64,000 nucleotides of DNA from Motacilla alba alba (GCF_015832195.1 NC_052017.1:52219652-52283651), one strand, 5' to 3'; positions 1 to 12,429 are shown, counted from the first letter of the stretch. Translations and numbers: made by a program. Notes: a model not told the origin generated them from the sequence alone.

Positions 1-1745
1 AAACATTCAGAAGAAAAGCAATTTGAATTCTCAGGAGCCTGTGGCCTTGATAGCACTTCTCTTTGAAAAACCCTATCTACAATATGTAAAATAAAATGGG
101 TTTTTATTAAAACAGCCATAGAAGTGCTAGGTGTGAATGGGCTCAGAGTGGTTTCCAAGCACTTCCTCTGACCTCTTCCCAGCTGCACTCCACATGCATT
201 CCTCCAGCTTCCAGGAGGGCTGTGACTGGCTTACTGAATCACCAGCTGCCTGCAGCCCTGGTGGGATGGCACAAGACTGCTCTCTACATCGTCCCTGGGA
301 AGGAGGGAGAGCTGCTGCTTCTCCCTGCTGCTTTGCTTGGGAGCACCAAGGGGAGAGCCCTGGCTGACTGGAGCAAGGCAGTAAGCAAAATATAAGCAAA
401 ATAGGGCACTTGAAGAGGTGCAAGTGGCTGTGGGAGCTTGAGGGCTCCTCAGTCCCGCTTTCTCCCTTAGGCATGGAGATACAAAGAAGCTGAAAGTTTA
501 GCATTATAATACAGTGACATATTCAGTTTTGATACGTGCTCCTGATACTAAGAGACATGTAAACCCCACAAATCTTTTCTGGTTTAGCTGTGTGTCACAA
601 TAACTCCTATGTAAGCTTTCTGTAGAAGCTGACAGATCAGTGAAACCCTAAGTCCCCTGAAGTCAACTGGAAAGCTCTTGTTTTCCTGGACGGTGCATGG
701 CAAGACCACTAGCAAGGATTTTATATCTTTGTGTGTGTTGTAACACTGAATATAGATTAAATTTTACTCTGTGTTCAGGTCCTTCCAATGTGTTATTGTT
801 AAATACACAGTATCTGGTTATCATGACTGCATGGTAACTGCAAGTAGAATAGTATTAAATGCTCTGAGCAAGAAGTAATTAGATAGATAACTACAGAGCA
901 GAGAAATGAACAAACCATGAGTTAGCTAAACATTTCTGCTAAAAAGAAGATATTTTGGATGGGTTTGGATATAAGATTTTGCTTTTTTGGCACAACAATG
1001 CATCATGCTGCCCTTGTTATGGGCATTATAAGAGCATAGCTGGCTGGGGGATAATGACCCTCCAAATTCATCATTTCCACTTTAATTACACTTTAGACTA
1101 ATATTTGCTCCATGGAATTTGGGGTCTTGGATCAATTTTCTGGGAGAATATCAAGAAAAGAGACCTTATCTGTAGAAAGGCCATCCTTTATGCAGACACT
1201 TGAATAAAGACCCACCTAGAAAATCACTTCACTGTTCTAGCATTTCTTCTCTGATCTTGCATCTGGGATGCAAACATCCTTCATAGTTTATAACAATACC
1301 TGGCTCATGTGGAATCAAGTTGAGCAAATATATATGAGTACACATTTGGGACATGTCCTTCTCTTGTGTGAATCAAGGATTTTTCTGGAAAGGGAAAAAT
1401 TGTTGTTAATGCTGAAGTTCTTCAGTGATCAAAATATGTAACACATGGTGACTTTCTCAAACTGTCTCAAAACAAATACAAATTTCAGGTTACTGGTTTA
1501 GAAAGTCCATTTCAGTCACCTTGAAATTTGTATTAATTTTTACTCCTGGAAACAGAGAAATCTTAAAGTAACCACAGCATTTGGGCAGACAGATCAGAGA
1601 AGATACAGCATCTATATATTGATAGTGTCTCCTAATTTCTAAATTTTTAGACAGACTTTTGGAGATCTTTAAGTTACACACCCAAGTTGGAAAAAGGCCC
1701 GAATACAAGAAAACAACCTTGAATGGGAATATTTTCAAGGCTTAC
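1..1745. other. Non-coding, no feature recognised
   Basis: AT-rich unique sequence. Short open frames here (up to about 125 codons near 130-500) resemble no known protein, have no partner exons that I can identify, and overlap on both strands as expected by chance. No repeat family, RNA gene or tandem repeat was recognised. Confidence 0.6.
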
Positions 1746-2140
1746 AAAGTTAACATCTGGCTCTAAACTCTGGGCCGTACTCCGGCCCCTTGCTGTGAAG
1801 CTGAGGACAGACTCCAGGCTTGTTTTGGGGTTTGTGTTTGTGAGAGGGCTGGATGATTCAAGGCCACATGCATTTCACCAAGGTTTCCAGAGCTGGGTCC
1901 TCGGGGAAGGGCGGTGGACGTGACGGCAGACCATGTGCCACCCCTGCCTCTCCCCTCTGGGCTCCTTGTCACTGTCCTCGCCCTCATCACTGTCAGAGGC
2001 CTCAAGGCAGCTTTCATTGCGTGCAACCCGCTGGGGCCGGGGAGTTCTTTGCATTTACTCAAGTATTGGGTCAGTCCTGTTTGTTTCACTTTTTTAATGG
2101 GATCCTGCAGTGCCATCCAGGTCATTGGTTTTTTATACCA
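1746..2140. other. Locally GC- and CpG-richer patch
   Basis: At least ten CpG dinucleotides are visible between about 1775 and 2040, in a window that is otherwise strongly CpG-poor. Several overlapping open frames exist on both strands (up to 120 codons on the minus strand), which is what GC-rich sequence gives by chance. None resembles a known protein. It could be a small unmethylated regulatory element, an old gene fragment or a recent insertion. Sequence alone does not decide between these. Confidence 0.4.
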
Positions 2141-4337
2141 TCAACGCTGACCCATCCAGTTGGACAGAAAAACCTTTGATTGACACCTTGTCAGAGCAGC
2201 CTTTGGACCAAATCCACTCTTGTAGTGATTTTCATACTGGTGTGAAACTTGACTTCCTTGGAGCTACTCTGGAGTTGCAGCAGTGTAATTGAAAGTGGAA
2301 TCAGGCATGAGATTATCCTTTATTTCCCTGGCTGAGGAGAACTGAGTTATCAGTGTGAACATTTAAATGTGAATGAAGCTAGAGAAATGGAATTCTGTAG
2401 CCAAAGGCTTCAGTGAAACACCTTCACCAGTGTTAAACACAGGCTGGTGATAGTCTTTTATTCATAAATTCAATACTAAGGAGGATTACACCCCATTGCT
2501 TAAGTGTATAAAATCACAATTAACGTACTATAATGGACTTTAAAGGGCAAAGCCTGTAGAAATTATTTATATCTCATAAAATATTACATTAAACCTCTCT
2601 TGATATTTTGTCATGTTTCCCCTTTCTGCCTGTGTTTGAAATTCAACTTTATTTCTTGCTTTATGCTTGTGCAAAGCTGTGGGACAGCTGGAACAGTGGA
2701 GGAAATGTAGAGAAAGAAGAATTTAGGCAAAACAGCCATTTTGCAATGGCCAAATCCCATCGATGTAGCACGTAATTTTCTATTTGCCACTAGCCTTTAG
2801 AGAACAATAATACAGTGAAGGAAGAGAGACAAAAGATAAAGCAGTAAGTGGGGACCTCTCTGTCTTCTGGTTGCTCCTTTCTTGGCAGATACAGAAGCAA
2901 AATCCCAGTGTCACAAACTCTAGCAAGAGCTGTCAGTCTGTTGTGGTTAGACCCGTGAAATCGCAGAACATGTGGCAGCCAAACAATGTGCTGTGATAGG
3001 TCAGCAGGGCCAGCTGGGTTAAAAGGGGTGGCAAAAGTAGCAGTTGATCATTTACCTACCTCAGCATCACCTATGAAGGTCCACATAGGAGCTTGGCTAT
3101 TTGGTGCAAGGCAAATATATGTCTGAGTTGAATTTACATGAGTTGTAAGGATAATTTCTTTATTATTCACTGGTGATTTGTGATGGCAGCCTGAAATTTT
3201 TACCTGCACCTTTGATAGAGATTAAGTGGTTGAGGCTTCTGCATTCAGGAACACAGGCTAGTCAGCCAGGGACAGTCCACTTCTGACAAATATTGTCACA
3301 TGATTAAATATAAGTATGGCCCTAAATTGTGCTTGCACTTTCTTCAATTGTAAGATGCTTGGAAAAAAAGTGGACACAGCTTCTCACTGAAGTAAACAGG
3401 CCCAATCCCACTGACTTAGTATGAAGCTACCTCAGTTCAAACTACATAAGGGTTTAGCCTGTGGTGAAATGCTCTTCCTCCCCCACCCAACCCCCCCACT
3501 GCCCCCAAATGCTCCACTAGATTTCCTGGTTTTACAACAGCTATTTAATATCTGGTAAACTAAAGGCAACATACACAAGTAGAGGACTGCATTAGTGATT
3601 AGTGTGTAAGGACCCCTGTCCACACACAACACGACGAAGATGGAAGGTCAGGAAATCACTGTTGAAATTTTAATGCTTTCTCATGTGGTCATACCAAAAC
3701 ATTTCTGCTGTCAGTTTTTTAGGGATGTTCTAACACCTGATTGTTCCTGCTTGCTCTGCATTTATCATCTGTGAATAGACAAATGCAGCTTATTTGCTGC
3801 TAAGCCTCTTATTGGGTAAGAACTGTAGACACAATGAATTTAAATTTGAAACTGTTGCTTCATTGTAAAGAAGGATAGCTGCAATTAGGAGCAGGAGCTG
3901 CATGTCAAAGAGTGGGAGCTTTGATGACTATCTTAATAAATAAAAATAATTTTAACTCTACTGTTCAGCTTTAAAGGACCTAACAAATCAAACAGAATTT
4001 TGATCTAAATAATTTGGAATCCCACCTGAGAGGGTTAAACAAATTCCTCTCATCTCTACCTAGATCCTAGGCAGGATCAAGGCTGCCTTCCACAATCCTG
4101 GTTCTTGAGACAAGAATATTCATAGCTCTTAGATACCTTCTGGCTGTGTACGTGTGTATATATTTTGACATTACAAACAGAGAAGGGGAAAGAGAACAAT
4201 ATAGCTTGATGTGAAATTCAGGGTTGAGAAAAGGAAAGAAGAGCAGTGGTTCAGAGAGTTTTTTTTCTCTTCCAGCAGTCAGTATATCGTAGCTGAAATC
4301 GAAACCCTCTAGCAAGCTCCCTGAAGGAAGCGGCATA
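2141..4337. other. Non-coding, apart from the C-run motif at 3480
   Basis: AT-rich sequence with no recognised gene or repeat except the poly-C motif annotated separately. Open frames are short and unremarkable. Confidence 0.55.
3480..3506 (-). other. G-quadruplex-forming motif (C runs on + strand)
   Basis: Four cytosine runs of 5, 3, 7 and 5 are separated by spacers of 1, 2 and 4 bases on the plus strand. The minus strand therefore fits the standard four-run G-quadruplex pattern with short loops. The flanking DNA is AT-rich, so the motif stands out. Folding and function are inference. Confidence 0.7.
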
Positions 4338-4380
4338 ATAAATAGGTCTTTAAGGTCCTTTCTGAATGACACAGAATGAA
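4338..4380 (+). mobile_element. Possible CR1 LINE 3' end, decayed
   Basis: The stretch includes 'ggtctttaaggtcctttc' followed by an 'acagaatgaat' tail. This resembles the 3' terminus of avian CR1 elements, where a conserved 'atctttaaggtccctt' block precedes a short ATTCTRTG-type tail. The sense orientation would be plus. Only about 40 bp is convincing, and upstream CR1 sequence cannot be followed by eye, so this is tentative. Confidence 0.4.
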
Positions 4381-4579
4381 TGCCTCTCTCTTTCCCCCTC
4401 TCTTCTCCCAAGGTAGACTTAGAAAATGATTCTCCACCTAGAGATATGTGATCCGTGCTAATGGAAGCAAATGAGAATGCCAGCTGCTGTTTCACCCTCT
4501 CTTGCACCCTTGCCCTGCTCCCACCTCCCCACAGTCACTCTGGCAGTAGTTTCATGCTTTATTTCAGACTTACTGTTTG

Positions 4580-4665
4580 AATAATGATAATAATGTCTTG
4601 CACTCCTGTAGTGTCTTTCATCTGAGGACTACAAAGCTGTTTTACAAACGCTAGCTCTATAGGGG
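4580..4665 (+). mobile_element. Ancient amniote repeat fossil (SINE/LINE tail-like)
   Basis: An ATAAT-type simple stretch is followed by 'gtgtctttcatctgagga' and then 'caaagctgttttacaaac'. This order matches a widespread ancient amniote repeat tail, in which a 'cacttttcatctgaggatc' block precedes 'tcaaagcgctttacaaa'. The exact family cannot be assigned from memory. It is heavily mutated, consistent with great age. Confidence 0.45.
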
Positions 4666-7600
4666 TTCATTCAGCAATGTACTAAAGATGATCACAGAAT
4701 GAACATACAGTCCTATAATCACACAGTTGATTATTTACTCCTTGCAAATCTATGCCATCTACATCTATATCCATCCCACAGTAAAAACTTCATGACTATC
4801 TTTACAAGATACAATGAATACACGCAAGTTTAATGCATAGAAAAAATTTAAAGGAAAACTTACTGCAGATTTCCCTGGAGGAGGGATACTATTTATTCAC
4901 TCCTTACTACAGAATGAAAAATGGAAACTACTGAGGTATTTGTGCATCATTATCTAAGACAGGTTTGTGTCTGCTCCAGCAGGAAGTTGTGTTCTCTCTA
5001 CAATCTGAATTAAAATTTCTGTGTCCTTGCTGCACAGTATCAGGTCCAAATAACCCTGGATTTTGTGACCTGGGAGAGGTTGAACGCACATCCTTGAAGC
5101 AAGGTCCTCTGTATTCTTAGAAAGCTTGGGATTCCTCATCTGAGCTATGAAACTTGCAGTTCCCATCTAATCTAAACTTCATGAGATGTGTTTTGTTGTG
5201 TTTTCCTATTATATTCACGCAGGGTAAGGCCAAATTCTGCCCTTTTTGTTTTTGATAAGCAAATTTCACTACTTGCAGTTCCCATTAAAAAATGCATGTC
5301 TGCTTGTTATCTTTCCCCCTGAAAGCTTCAAATTTTTGCTGGGAAATTCCACAACTGGGATTTTTCTAATCAATTTTACATCAGCATAATGGGATCTCTC
5401 ATGGTATGTCTGAATTTTATTTTCTTCTGTCTCTATCTCAGTCATAAAGAAGCTGAGAGGAAATGAGAAATCGGCTATCCAGATATTTTGAATTCAAAAT
5501 AAAAAAGAAATTTGAGCTAAAAATGAATACATATAACTCAACAACATGCCTTTTTTACAGTTTATCTAGTGACTCACTGGATTTTGACCAAGTGAATTCA
5601 CAGGCTTTTCAAAAGAATCTCTGAATTCTGGCTCCCTCCATATTCAGTGCTCAAGTGAAAGCACAGAAAACCTGCTTTCATTGTCACTGTCCCAGGTTAT
5701 TATTATGTGCTCAACATCCATAACTAGGCACTGCATTTTGAGAAGATCCTGTGGTCACATAATCACCTAAATAAACTCCAGATAAGGTCCATATGGGCCT
5801 TGAGATAAGTGTCATGTATTTTGATTCCTCAGTGAAAAAAACAGCTCCATTGAGATTTCTGGAATCTTCATGTGTTTTGAGACAGGCCATGCCTTATGCA
5901 GCTGTATTTTCTTCTTATAATTTGTGAATGTTTTTCTGAAAAAAGCAGGCATAAGGAGAACTGTACTACAATAAACCAGTGTGGAAAGATTGTTGAGGTC
6001 TTAGATGAGACAGAATCACTATCTCTGAAGACTCATTCAGCCTGGGATTGCAGTTCATATGGAGTGAATCCCAGATACACAGAAGAACCTGGCACAGCCC
6101 AGGGGAAGTGCTTTTTCAAGAACTAGCCGAAAGGTGCCAGGAGGAAGCAAAATGGAGCCAAGGCAACTCCAGGGCTGCTTGAAACTTCACAAGGTTGTCC
6201 CCTGGCGATGATAATTTTCTTGACAGAAGAACATGCATGTGGATTTTCTATTACTTCAAAATCTAATTTTAAGAAGTTTATTTTTTCAGTACAGTTTTAC
6301 TTGTAGGGTGATGGCCTGGCCACATTATGCCTCTGATCATCACCTTAGGCCAGAAGCCACTGGACTCTGGTTTGATCTGCCCTTACAAAGGCCACTGCAG
6401 TTAGAACCCAGCCTAGGAAAGAAAGCAGTAACTACCTGAGGAGAGGTACAGACTTGGTGTCTATGAGGGACAAGGTAAACCTAACAAAAACAAAAAAGCA
6501 ATAGAGCTCCAGTTGTCCTGTAACCAAGAAAATCCAACACCAAGTGTATGTATGACCTTGTTATGATGAAATGGAAAGCTTTTTTAATTGAATGGTTAGA
6601 GCAGGACTGGTACTTGGAGTTGACACTACAAGGACATACGAGGTGAGATACTGTTTGCTTTTTAATTTGCAGTTCTTTCTGTTGAATTAATTTGGTATAT
6701 ATTCAGTTCCACACCCTAGAAAGCCCAAAAAAAACCCTCAAAAAAGCTCTTCAGGCACTAAAGCTCTATGGATACAGCCAGGAAAACTATTTCAGGCTTC
6801 TCTCCATCAGATTTGAATCAGCCTAAGCTAACTTGTCAGTGTCACATTACCTGTCACTGTCACCAGTAAAAAGTGTCATATTGAAAACACAGGTAATTTT
6901 AGACATTGTCTAAACAGAGAATAAACTGAAATTTCTTCTTTGAGAAGGTATAGGAGTGCTTTTCAAAAGACAAAAAAAATTCAGAGCAGACACCCGAAGT
7001 TGCCATTTGGAAACATCTTGTGGCTGTGTGACACTTCGAAACACTGGTCTAAGATATCTTCCCCCCACTCATCTCTGAATGATTGCCTCCAGACACTTTT
7101 GATTTGTGGACCTGTAGAAAGTGTCCCATGTGGGTGTGGCCTCTACATAGGGGCATTTAGCCTGGTGGCAGTGACTTTCTGAAAAGCATATTGATAATTC
7201 CTGCAGGTGTTCCCCCAGGGGTGTAAATTTCCAGCTTTTCCATGCTTCACACACATCTGCAGCTTCACTGCACCCTTAGGTTCCCTGGCCACAGAGACCA
7301 AGTACAAAGTCAGAGGGCAGCATGCACTGGGCTCTGGTCTCTACACCTATACAAGCTATATGACTTGAGCAGGGAGCTTCAAGGGACTCAGCTGCATAAG
7401 TGAAACCTGAGTTACCTTTTGGAGACCCCTAGGACTTGTCCACAGTGGTGGAAGCCTTTCTCCTGTGGGTCTTGCAAAGCATTTGTTAAAAATCACTGAA
7501 TTTCACTGAATGACATCAAACACAAGAGTTAAGCATATGGAAGTAAAAGCTAAAAGCTGGATATGAGTGTTTAATAACAGAAGGTAAAGGCAATTTAGTA

Positions 7601-8200
7601 CCTTGGTAAAGGCATTCAGTACTGGTGCAGTGCTGAAGGAAAATGTGCTTCATGAAGGAATGGTGAAGTTTCATTTTTCCATTATCCTCAGGAAGGCCCT
7701 TGCTGGAAAGGCATGAGAGTGATGCAAAATATTGTAAGTGGCTGAACTGCATGGTAATCAAAACCACCCTTGATGTAGCAGGATATATATAGGAAAAATT
7801 ATTCTGCTCCAAGGTCATGCTTCCACCCACAGGACAGTCCCCAGGATGCTGGGGAAGATTACTAAAATGAGTCTCTGTGTTGTTGCAATGTTCTTGGACC
7901 ATCACAAGCTTCTTGGTATTTCAGAAGCGCCACTGAGGGGAGGTTGGGCGGTGTCCGCATATAGCAGCTGCAGAGATACATTGCATTACTGTAAATTCCT
8001 GAGTGGGCTGGAAAGCCTCCCATAAAAATGGAGGTTCGGTACCTATATCGCCTCCAGGTGCCTGCCAGCGGCCTCCTTGCGTAAGGACCAGCGTTTAACA
8101 TGGTCACAGACAGGGGTGTACACGTCAGCACCCACCTCTCAGGCAAAGCACTAGTTCTCAGATGTGTGCCTGTGCACCCTGGCAATGCCCAGTGCAAAAT
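4666..8200. other. Non-coding, no feature recognised
   Basis: AT-rich unique sequence. A 12-base block 'ttgcagttccca' occurs near 5155 and again near 5275, which I take as coincidence. Open frames up to 129 codons on either strand resemble no family. Confidence 0.5.
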
Positions 8201-8620
8201 GCAATTAATTTCCTTAGCTACTGCTCCCCTGTAAATAATACGCTAGCACCAGTATTTTCTAGTATATTTCCCCTGTGGGGAAAACAAACCGGCTTGGACT
8301 CAGGGCATAACGCTGCCTTTAAACATACATGCACAGCTGACATGGATTTCCATGGCACCTTGCCCTGAATTTATAATTGCATTTGGGTTTGAACAGCTTT
8401 GTTTATTTGTATATTTTGTTAATGTGTTTTGCACCTCAGGCATGTACTTTACAAATGCAAATTCTTTGGCTTACTGGGGTAATTTACGGCTTTTAAAGTC
8501 TAATTTTTGAACCATTTTGCAATAGTAAAAAGCCCTTGTTTAGTGAGATCCTTTGCCAGGGGGACCTTTGCCATCTTTTCAAAAAGGTGCAGGGCATTCC
8601 CACCTCCCACTGAAATCAGG
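8201..8620. promoter_or_regulatory. Candidate conserved non-coding element
   Basis: This stretch packs several motif-like blocks: a 7-bp inverted repeat at 8267-8283 (tttcccc, 3-nt loop, ggggaaa), forkhead-like 'gtttatttgtat' at 8401, a perfect POU octamer ATGCAAAT at 8455-8462, and AT-rich homeodomain-like cores. Such density is typical of conserved enhancers. Each motif alone is expected by chance in AT-rich DNA, so the call is an inference that needs cross-species conservation. Confidence 0.25.
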
Positions 8621-11600
8621 AGGACTCAGCCCACCAGAGGGAAGCTCACAAAGTCCTAAGCCTGGCATGCAGGAGAAAAATCGACCAACCTCCTCCTTCT
8701 AAATCATTATATTGCAGGAATACTCAAGGGCCCAGGGCAGACCGCGAAGCACACTCCTGTATCCACCATCCAAACACAGAGGGAGGAAAGAGAGAAGAGA
8801 GTATCTAGCTTAGGGAAGAACTGAGAAGATTTAGGGATGGTTTTCAAGTAGGAGCTGGCATTGGTTTTCCCACCAGTAGCAAAACACTTCTGTGGGACTG
8901 ACAGGAAAGGCCATAGAGTCTCTGGCTTTGGTGTTGACAAGCGGCTTGGGGCTACTGATGCATTGTCCTGTAAAGGCTCAGGACGGGTGCAATAGAAGAA
9001 GAGAATTACCTCCAAGTTTTAGAAGGGTAAATAACACAAAGAATGGTCTCCAGATTTCTTCAGAGGTGTGATAAGAAGCCTAACTGACTTCCTCTCATGT
9101 TTCTTGAACATACAGCAGCTTTCCAGCTGCTCTTCAATGGCAGTTCTCACTGGGAAAGGAGTGGGCTGGTTTCTGTCCTGAAACCCTGCAAGAAGTGTTT
9201 TGTCCTTGGCTGAATTAAGGGCATTAGCCCAGTGTTATACCATAACAAAACTGGGCGCAAGCTTGCTGTGTTACAAAATGTTTCTGTTTGTATAACTGCT
9301 TCCTGAAGCAAAACCCTTAAATTTTAAATTGTAAGTACTTAATATGTAAGGGGGTTTTTTGTGTGTGTTTGTTTAATAGTTTATTTAAGGAATAAGAAAT
9401 GGGAAGAGAAGGGTTGCGTAGTTTTTTTAAGAGCCACTGAGGTTTTAGAGTTATTCCAAGCCTTGGGGTTAATTTTCAAAATGAAGTCTTTGAGAAAATA
9501 GCTTTCTAATAAAATTTTAAGATTTGGAAGCCTCTATTCTCTGGAGTTTTTAGGCAACTTGGTTTATTAAGGAATTTTACCACTAATAATTCTCAGAAAT
9601 GACTGTGCTGAAATTAAAAGGGCCTAGTGATGACAATGGAGTGTACTGGTTCCCTTTGCAGCTAAGAACCAGGGGGTCAGAGGAAGTGCACTAGTTGCTT
9701 AGTTTATCCATTCTGTTTTGTGATGAGAAAGTTACTTTAAGCCAGCTCTGCTCAGCCCAAAGCCCTGTTTAGACATGAGAGTCATATCTCACTGATCCAG
9801 CTACTCCCAGCTTGCATCAGCTTTACCTTACACTGGTGTCTTGTACTTGTGCAGTGAATTGCTGAGGCTCATGCCGTTTTGACAGAGGGCTTAAAGCAGC
9901 TCAGCAAGTCAGAGTGAGACTGTGTTAGGGCATATGGGGTCTGATCCGTTAAACTTTTGGCCATGCAGCCCAGCATAATTGTATTCTTTCTATTCACAAG
10001 CTGCTAAATTCCTACAACAGGTTGCTTATATATACTTTTTTCCTCCCTATCTGACTAATAAGATTTTTCAAGGCTCAAAAGCCACATAGCCTTGAAAGAA
10101 ATCCTTTCTTAGTTGCTTAACAAAGATACGCCTGGACTTTGTGAGAGTGTGGGTAGCTGTCATATTAACCCCTGAAGCTGCTGTCAGGATTCCTGGTTTA
10201 CTCTAGTGGAGGGTGGAGGAAAATAATGCTTTGCCCTTATAAGAACAACACTCATTTGGAGATGGACTGAAAGGTTAAAATTACAGCCAACAATATTTAT
10301 TAGGTTTAGGGGCTCTTTCACCTCAAGGGTCTCTCAGCTGATATCATCCTTGTTTCAGCTGGAGGAAAATGAAATGAGACGCAATTCTGCAATTCACTGG
10401 TGAGTGCACAACACCACGGTATGAAATGTGATCTCTTGAAGCTGGAACCCAACTCAGGTCGCTGCCTCCCAGTCATGCCTGAGGCACAGGTCTGCTCCTC
10501 CGCGGCTTCATAGCCCACAAAATGGTTATGTTTCATTTCCCTCTGTTTGGGGTCAAGTACACAAAAGAAATAATCTGTGAGATTGTATGGTAAGGCTTCA
10601 GTCCTCCCTGGAGGGCTGTAGGGATGCCATAGAGGCAGCGTGTCTGAGAAAATAGAACAACACTCTCCAAACTTGCTACATTTCACCAGCCCTCCAAGTG
10701 TTGTTGAAGTAGGTGAATAAAGCATGAAACATTTAGTGGTAAACTTTTCGAGTTGCGCTATATCTGCAGGAGGCCCATAACATGCTGCCTCCCATACCCA
10801 AGAGAAAGTTATTTCTAATTGTTAGGAGTTTATTCCAATGTGTAAAAGTAAATGCTGACCTTCATGACATGGTAACTGAATACCATTGGAGGAGTAAGGT
10901 ACTGAAATAGTGCATAATACTTCAGTAGTAGATTTTTGTTTAAATGTCAGTACAAGACTATTCATTTTTCCCCCTTTTCTTTCTACTTCATTGGAAATTG
11001 GTAAAGAAATATGCATCCCTAAACATGGATGAAAAACAAATGAAAAAATTTGCAGAATTTAGTCCAGGATCTGGTCACTCACATGCCTTCTGAAGTTCAG
11101 TAAACCTAGAAATTTGTTTCCTGAAGCTTTAGGTGTAACTCTTGTCATAGTACAGTTTGTGGGTCTGCAGAATAATAAACTCAGAGATAACAAGACACCC
11201 TTATCCCAGCTTTGAACAGTAGTAGGAAATGCTCATGGTGTGCACCATTGCCTTGTGCTGATCCAGACTCCTTCAATTTCCAGCTTCACTCACTTTCGAC
11301 CTTCGAAAGGGGATCACTGTAAAGCCACACTGTTGAGATTTACCTTGTGAACTCTGCTTAAAACTGAGAATCAGACTTATACACAGCCTGCTGAGAGAAC
11401 TCTAGTGGTCTGAGAAGGCAAAAATATCCAAGAAATTCAGTGTTAAGTCTCAAACTCTGTCTTTAAACCTGTCCTTCAGACCCTATGATTTCTGCTTCTG
11501 GTACATGACATCTGTAGTGATTTTGAAGATCCCCAATAACGTCTGAGCTGTTTGTTAACTCTTTTCATCCAGGCTGAGGTTTCACATATCCTTGCTGAAG

Positions 11601-11939
11601 GTTATGTGGTAATCTCTACTATAAAAACAAAGGCAAAGATGCAGGGCAGTAATCTTATATGCATCAGGGTTTTTTTATTAATTTTGATTTCCTTTTCTTT
11701 GAAGAGTGAGGAAGTAGAATGACTAATTTGGCTCTCTAGTACTTGCTAATATTTAATCTTATGGGCTGGATTTCAGGTAAGTATTTTTGTAAAAAACACT
11801 AGAATAAAATTGCTATTGAAAAACTATTTAATCAGAATAGTGACCCATTATTTATTTCTTTTGTACCAAGATTGTATATTAGCAGTTTAAGTGAAATAAC
11901 AGGGTAGGCATGATGCAATAATTTCTCATATAAAAGCCT
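8621..11939. other. Non-coding, no feature recognised
   Basis: AT-rich sequence without a recognised gene, RNA or repeat family. The longest open frame (135 codons, minus strand, about 10318-10725) has no recognisable domain. Confidence 0.5.
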
Positions 11940-12028
11940 TTGGAAACAATTTAAGTTCAAGATTACTACTACTACTACTACTACTACTACTAGTAGTAGT
12001 AGTAATCTTGAACTTAAATTGTTTCCAA
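11940..12028. repeat. Perfect 37-bp inverted repeat with ACT/AGT triplet loop
   Basis: The left arm at 11940-11976 and the right arm at 11992-12028 are exact reverse complements over 37 bp, separated by a 15-nt loop of five ACT triplets. The outer 25 bp of each arm is non-repetitive sequence (beginning 'ttggaaacaattt'). The inner part is an ACT run (about 11965-11990) that flips to AGT (11991-12003). Arms with no mismatches imply a recent origin or continuing homogenisation, because other repeats in the window are heavily diverged. Confidence 0.97.
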
Positions 12029-12043
12029 TACTACTAGTATTGG
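12025..12043. repeat. Inverted repeat, 9-bp arms
   Basis: The arms 'ccaatacta' and 'tagtattgg' flank a single C. The element overlaps the right end of the larger 37-bp inverted repeat by 4 bp, so the two form a continuous fold-back chain. Confidence 0.95.
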
Positions 12044-12049
12044 AAGTAG

Positions 12050-12070
12050 TACTTTAGTAGTACTAAAGTA
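12050..12070. repeat. Inverted repeat, 10-bp arms
   Basis: The arms 'tactttagta' and 'tactaaagta' flank a single G. It is built from the same TAGTA/TACTA vocabulary as its neighbours and overlaps the next inverted repeat by 6 bp. Confidence 0.95.
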
Positions 12071-12089
12071 GTACTACTAGTACTACTTT
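12065..12089. repeat. Inverted repeat, 12-bp arms
   Basis: The arms 'aaagtagtacta' and 'tagtactacttt' flank a single C. This is the last member of the fold-back chain. Ordinary sequence resumes after about 12090. Confidence 0.95.
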
Positions 12090-12429
12090 AAACTGTGTAG
12101 CATCTGCTTTGTGTATTCAAACCAGGAAGTGTGATTTTTCCCTCTCTCCTTCTCTCCAGTGTGACATGGGTAGATGTTCAGTTGTGGTGTATGTGGTCAT
12201 GAGGGATGGGTTGATCTGAATAGGCCTGAGCCATTTCTGAATATTGATTGAAAATGTGTCATAGTCTGCCTTTGAGTGTTTTGTGTCATCTTCACTAAGA
12301 AGATCACGAATCTGCAGGTCAGTACTGAGAAACCCTAGTATTTCCAGCTTATCTGTGTATGTCCACCTATGTAGAATGTTCCCACTGTGCTGTGCTTTTA
12401 CCTCCCTTCTACAGCCCAAACCATCTCAG

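Noticed and set aside
1763..2125. Overlapping open frames on both strands in the CpG-rich patch
   Set aside because: Stop codons are scarce in GC-richer sequence, so overlapping frames on both strands are expected. None resembles a known protein.
4067..4507. Minus-strand open frame of 146 codons, the longest in the window
   Set aside because: No recognisable domain. It overlaps the possible CR1 3' end at 4338-4380 and has no supporting exon structure.
5152..5288. Repeated 'cttgcagttcccat' at 5154 and 5275
   Set aside because: The shared block is only about 14 bp with unrelated flanks, so it is probably coincidence rather than a duplication.
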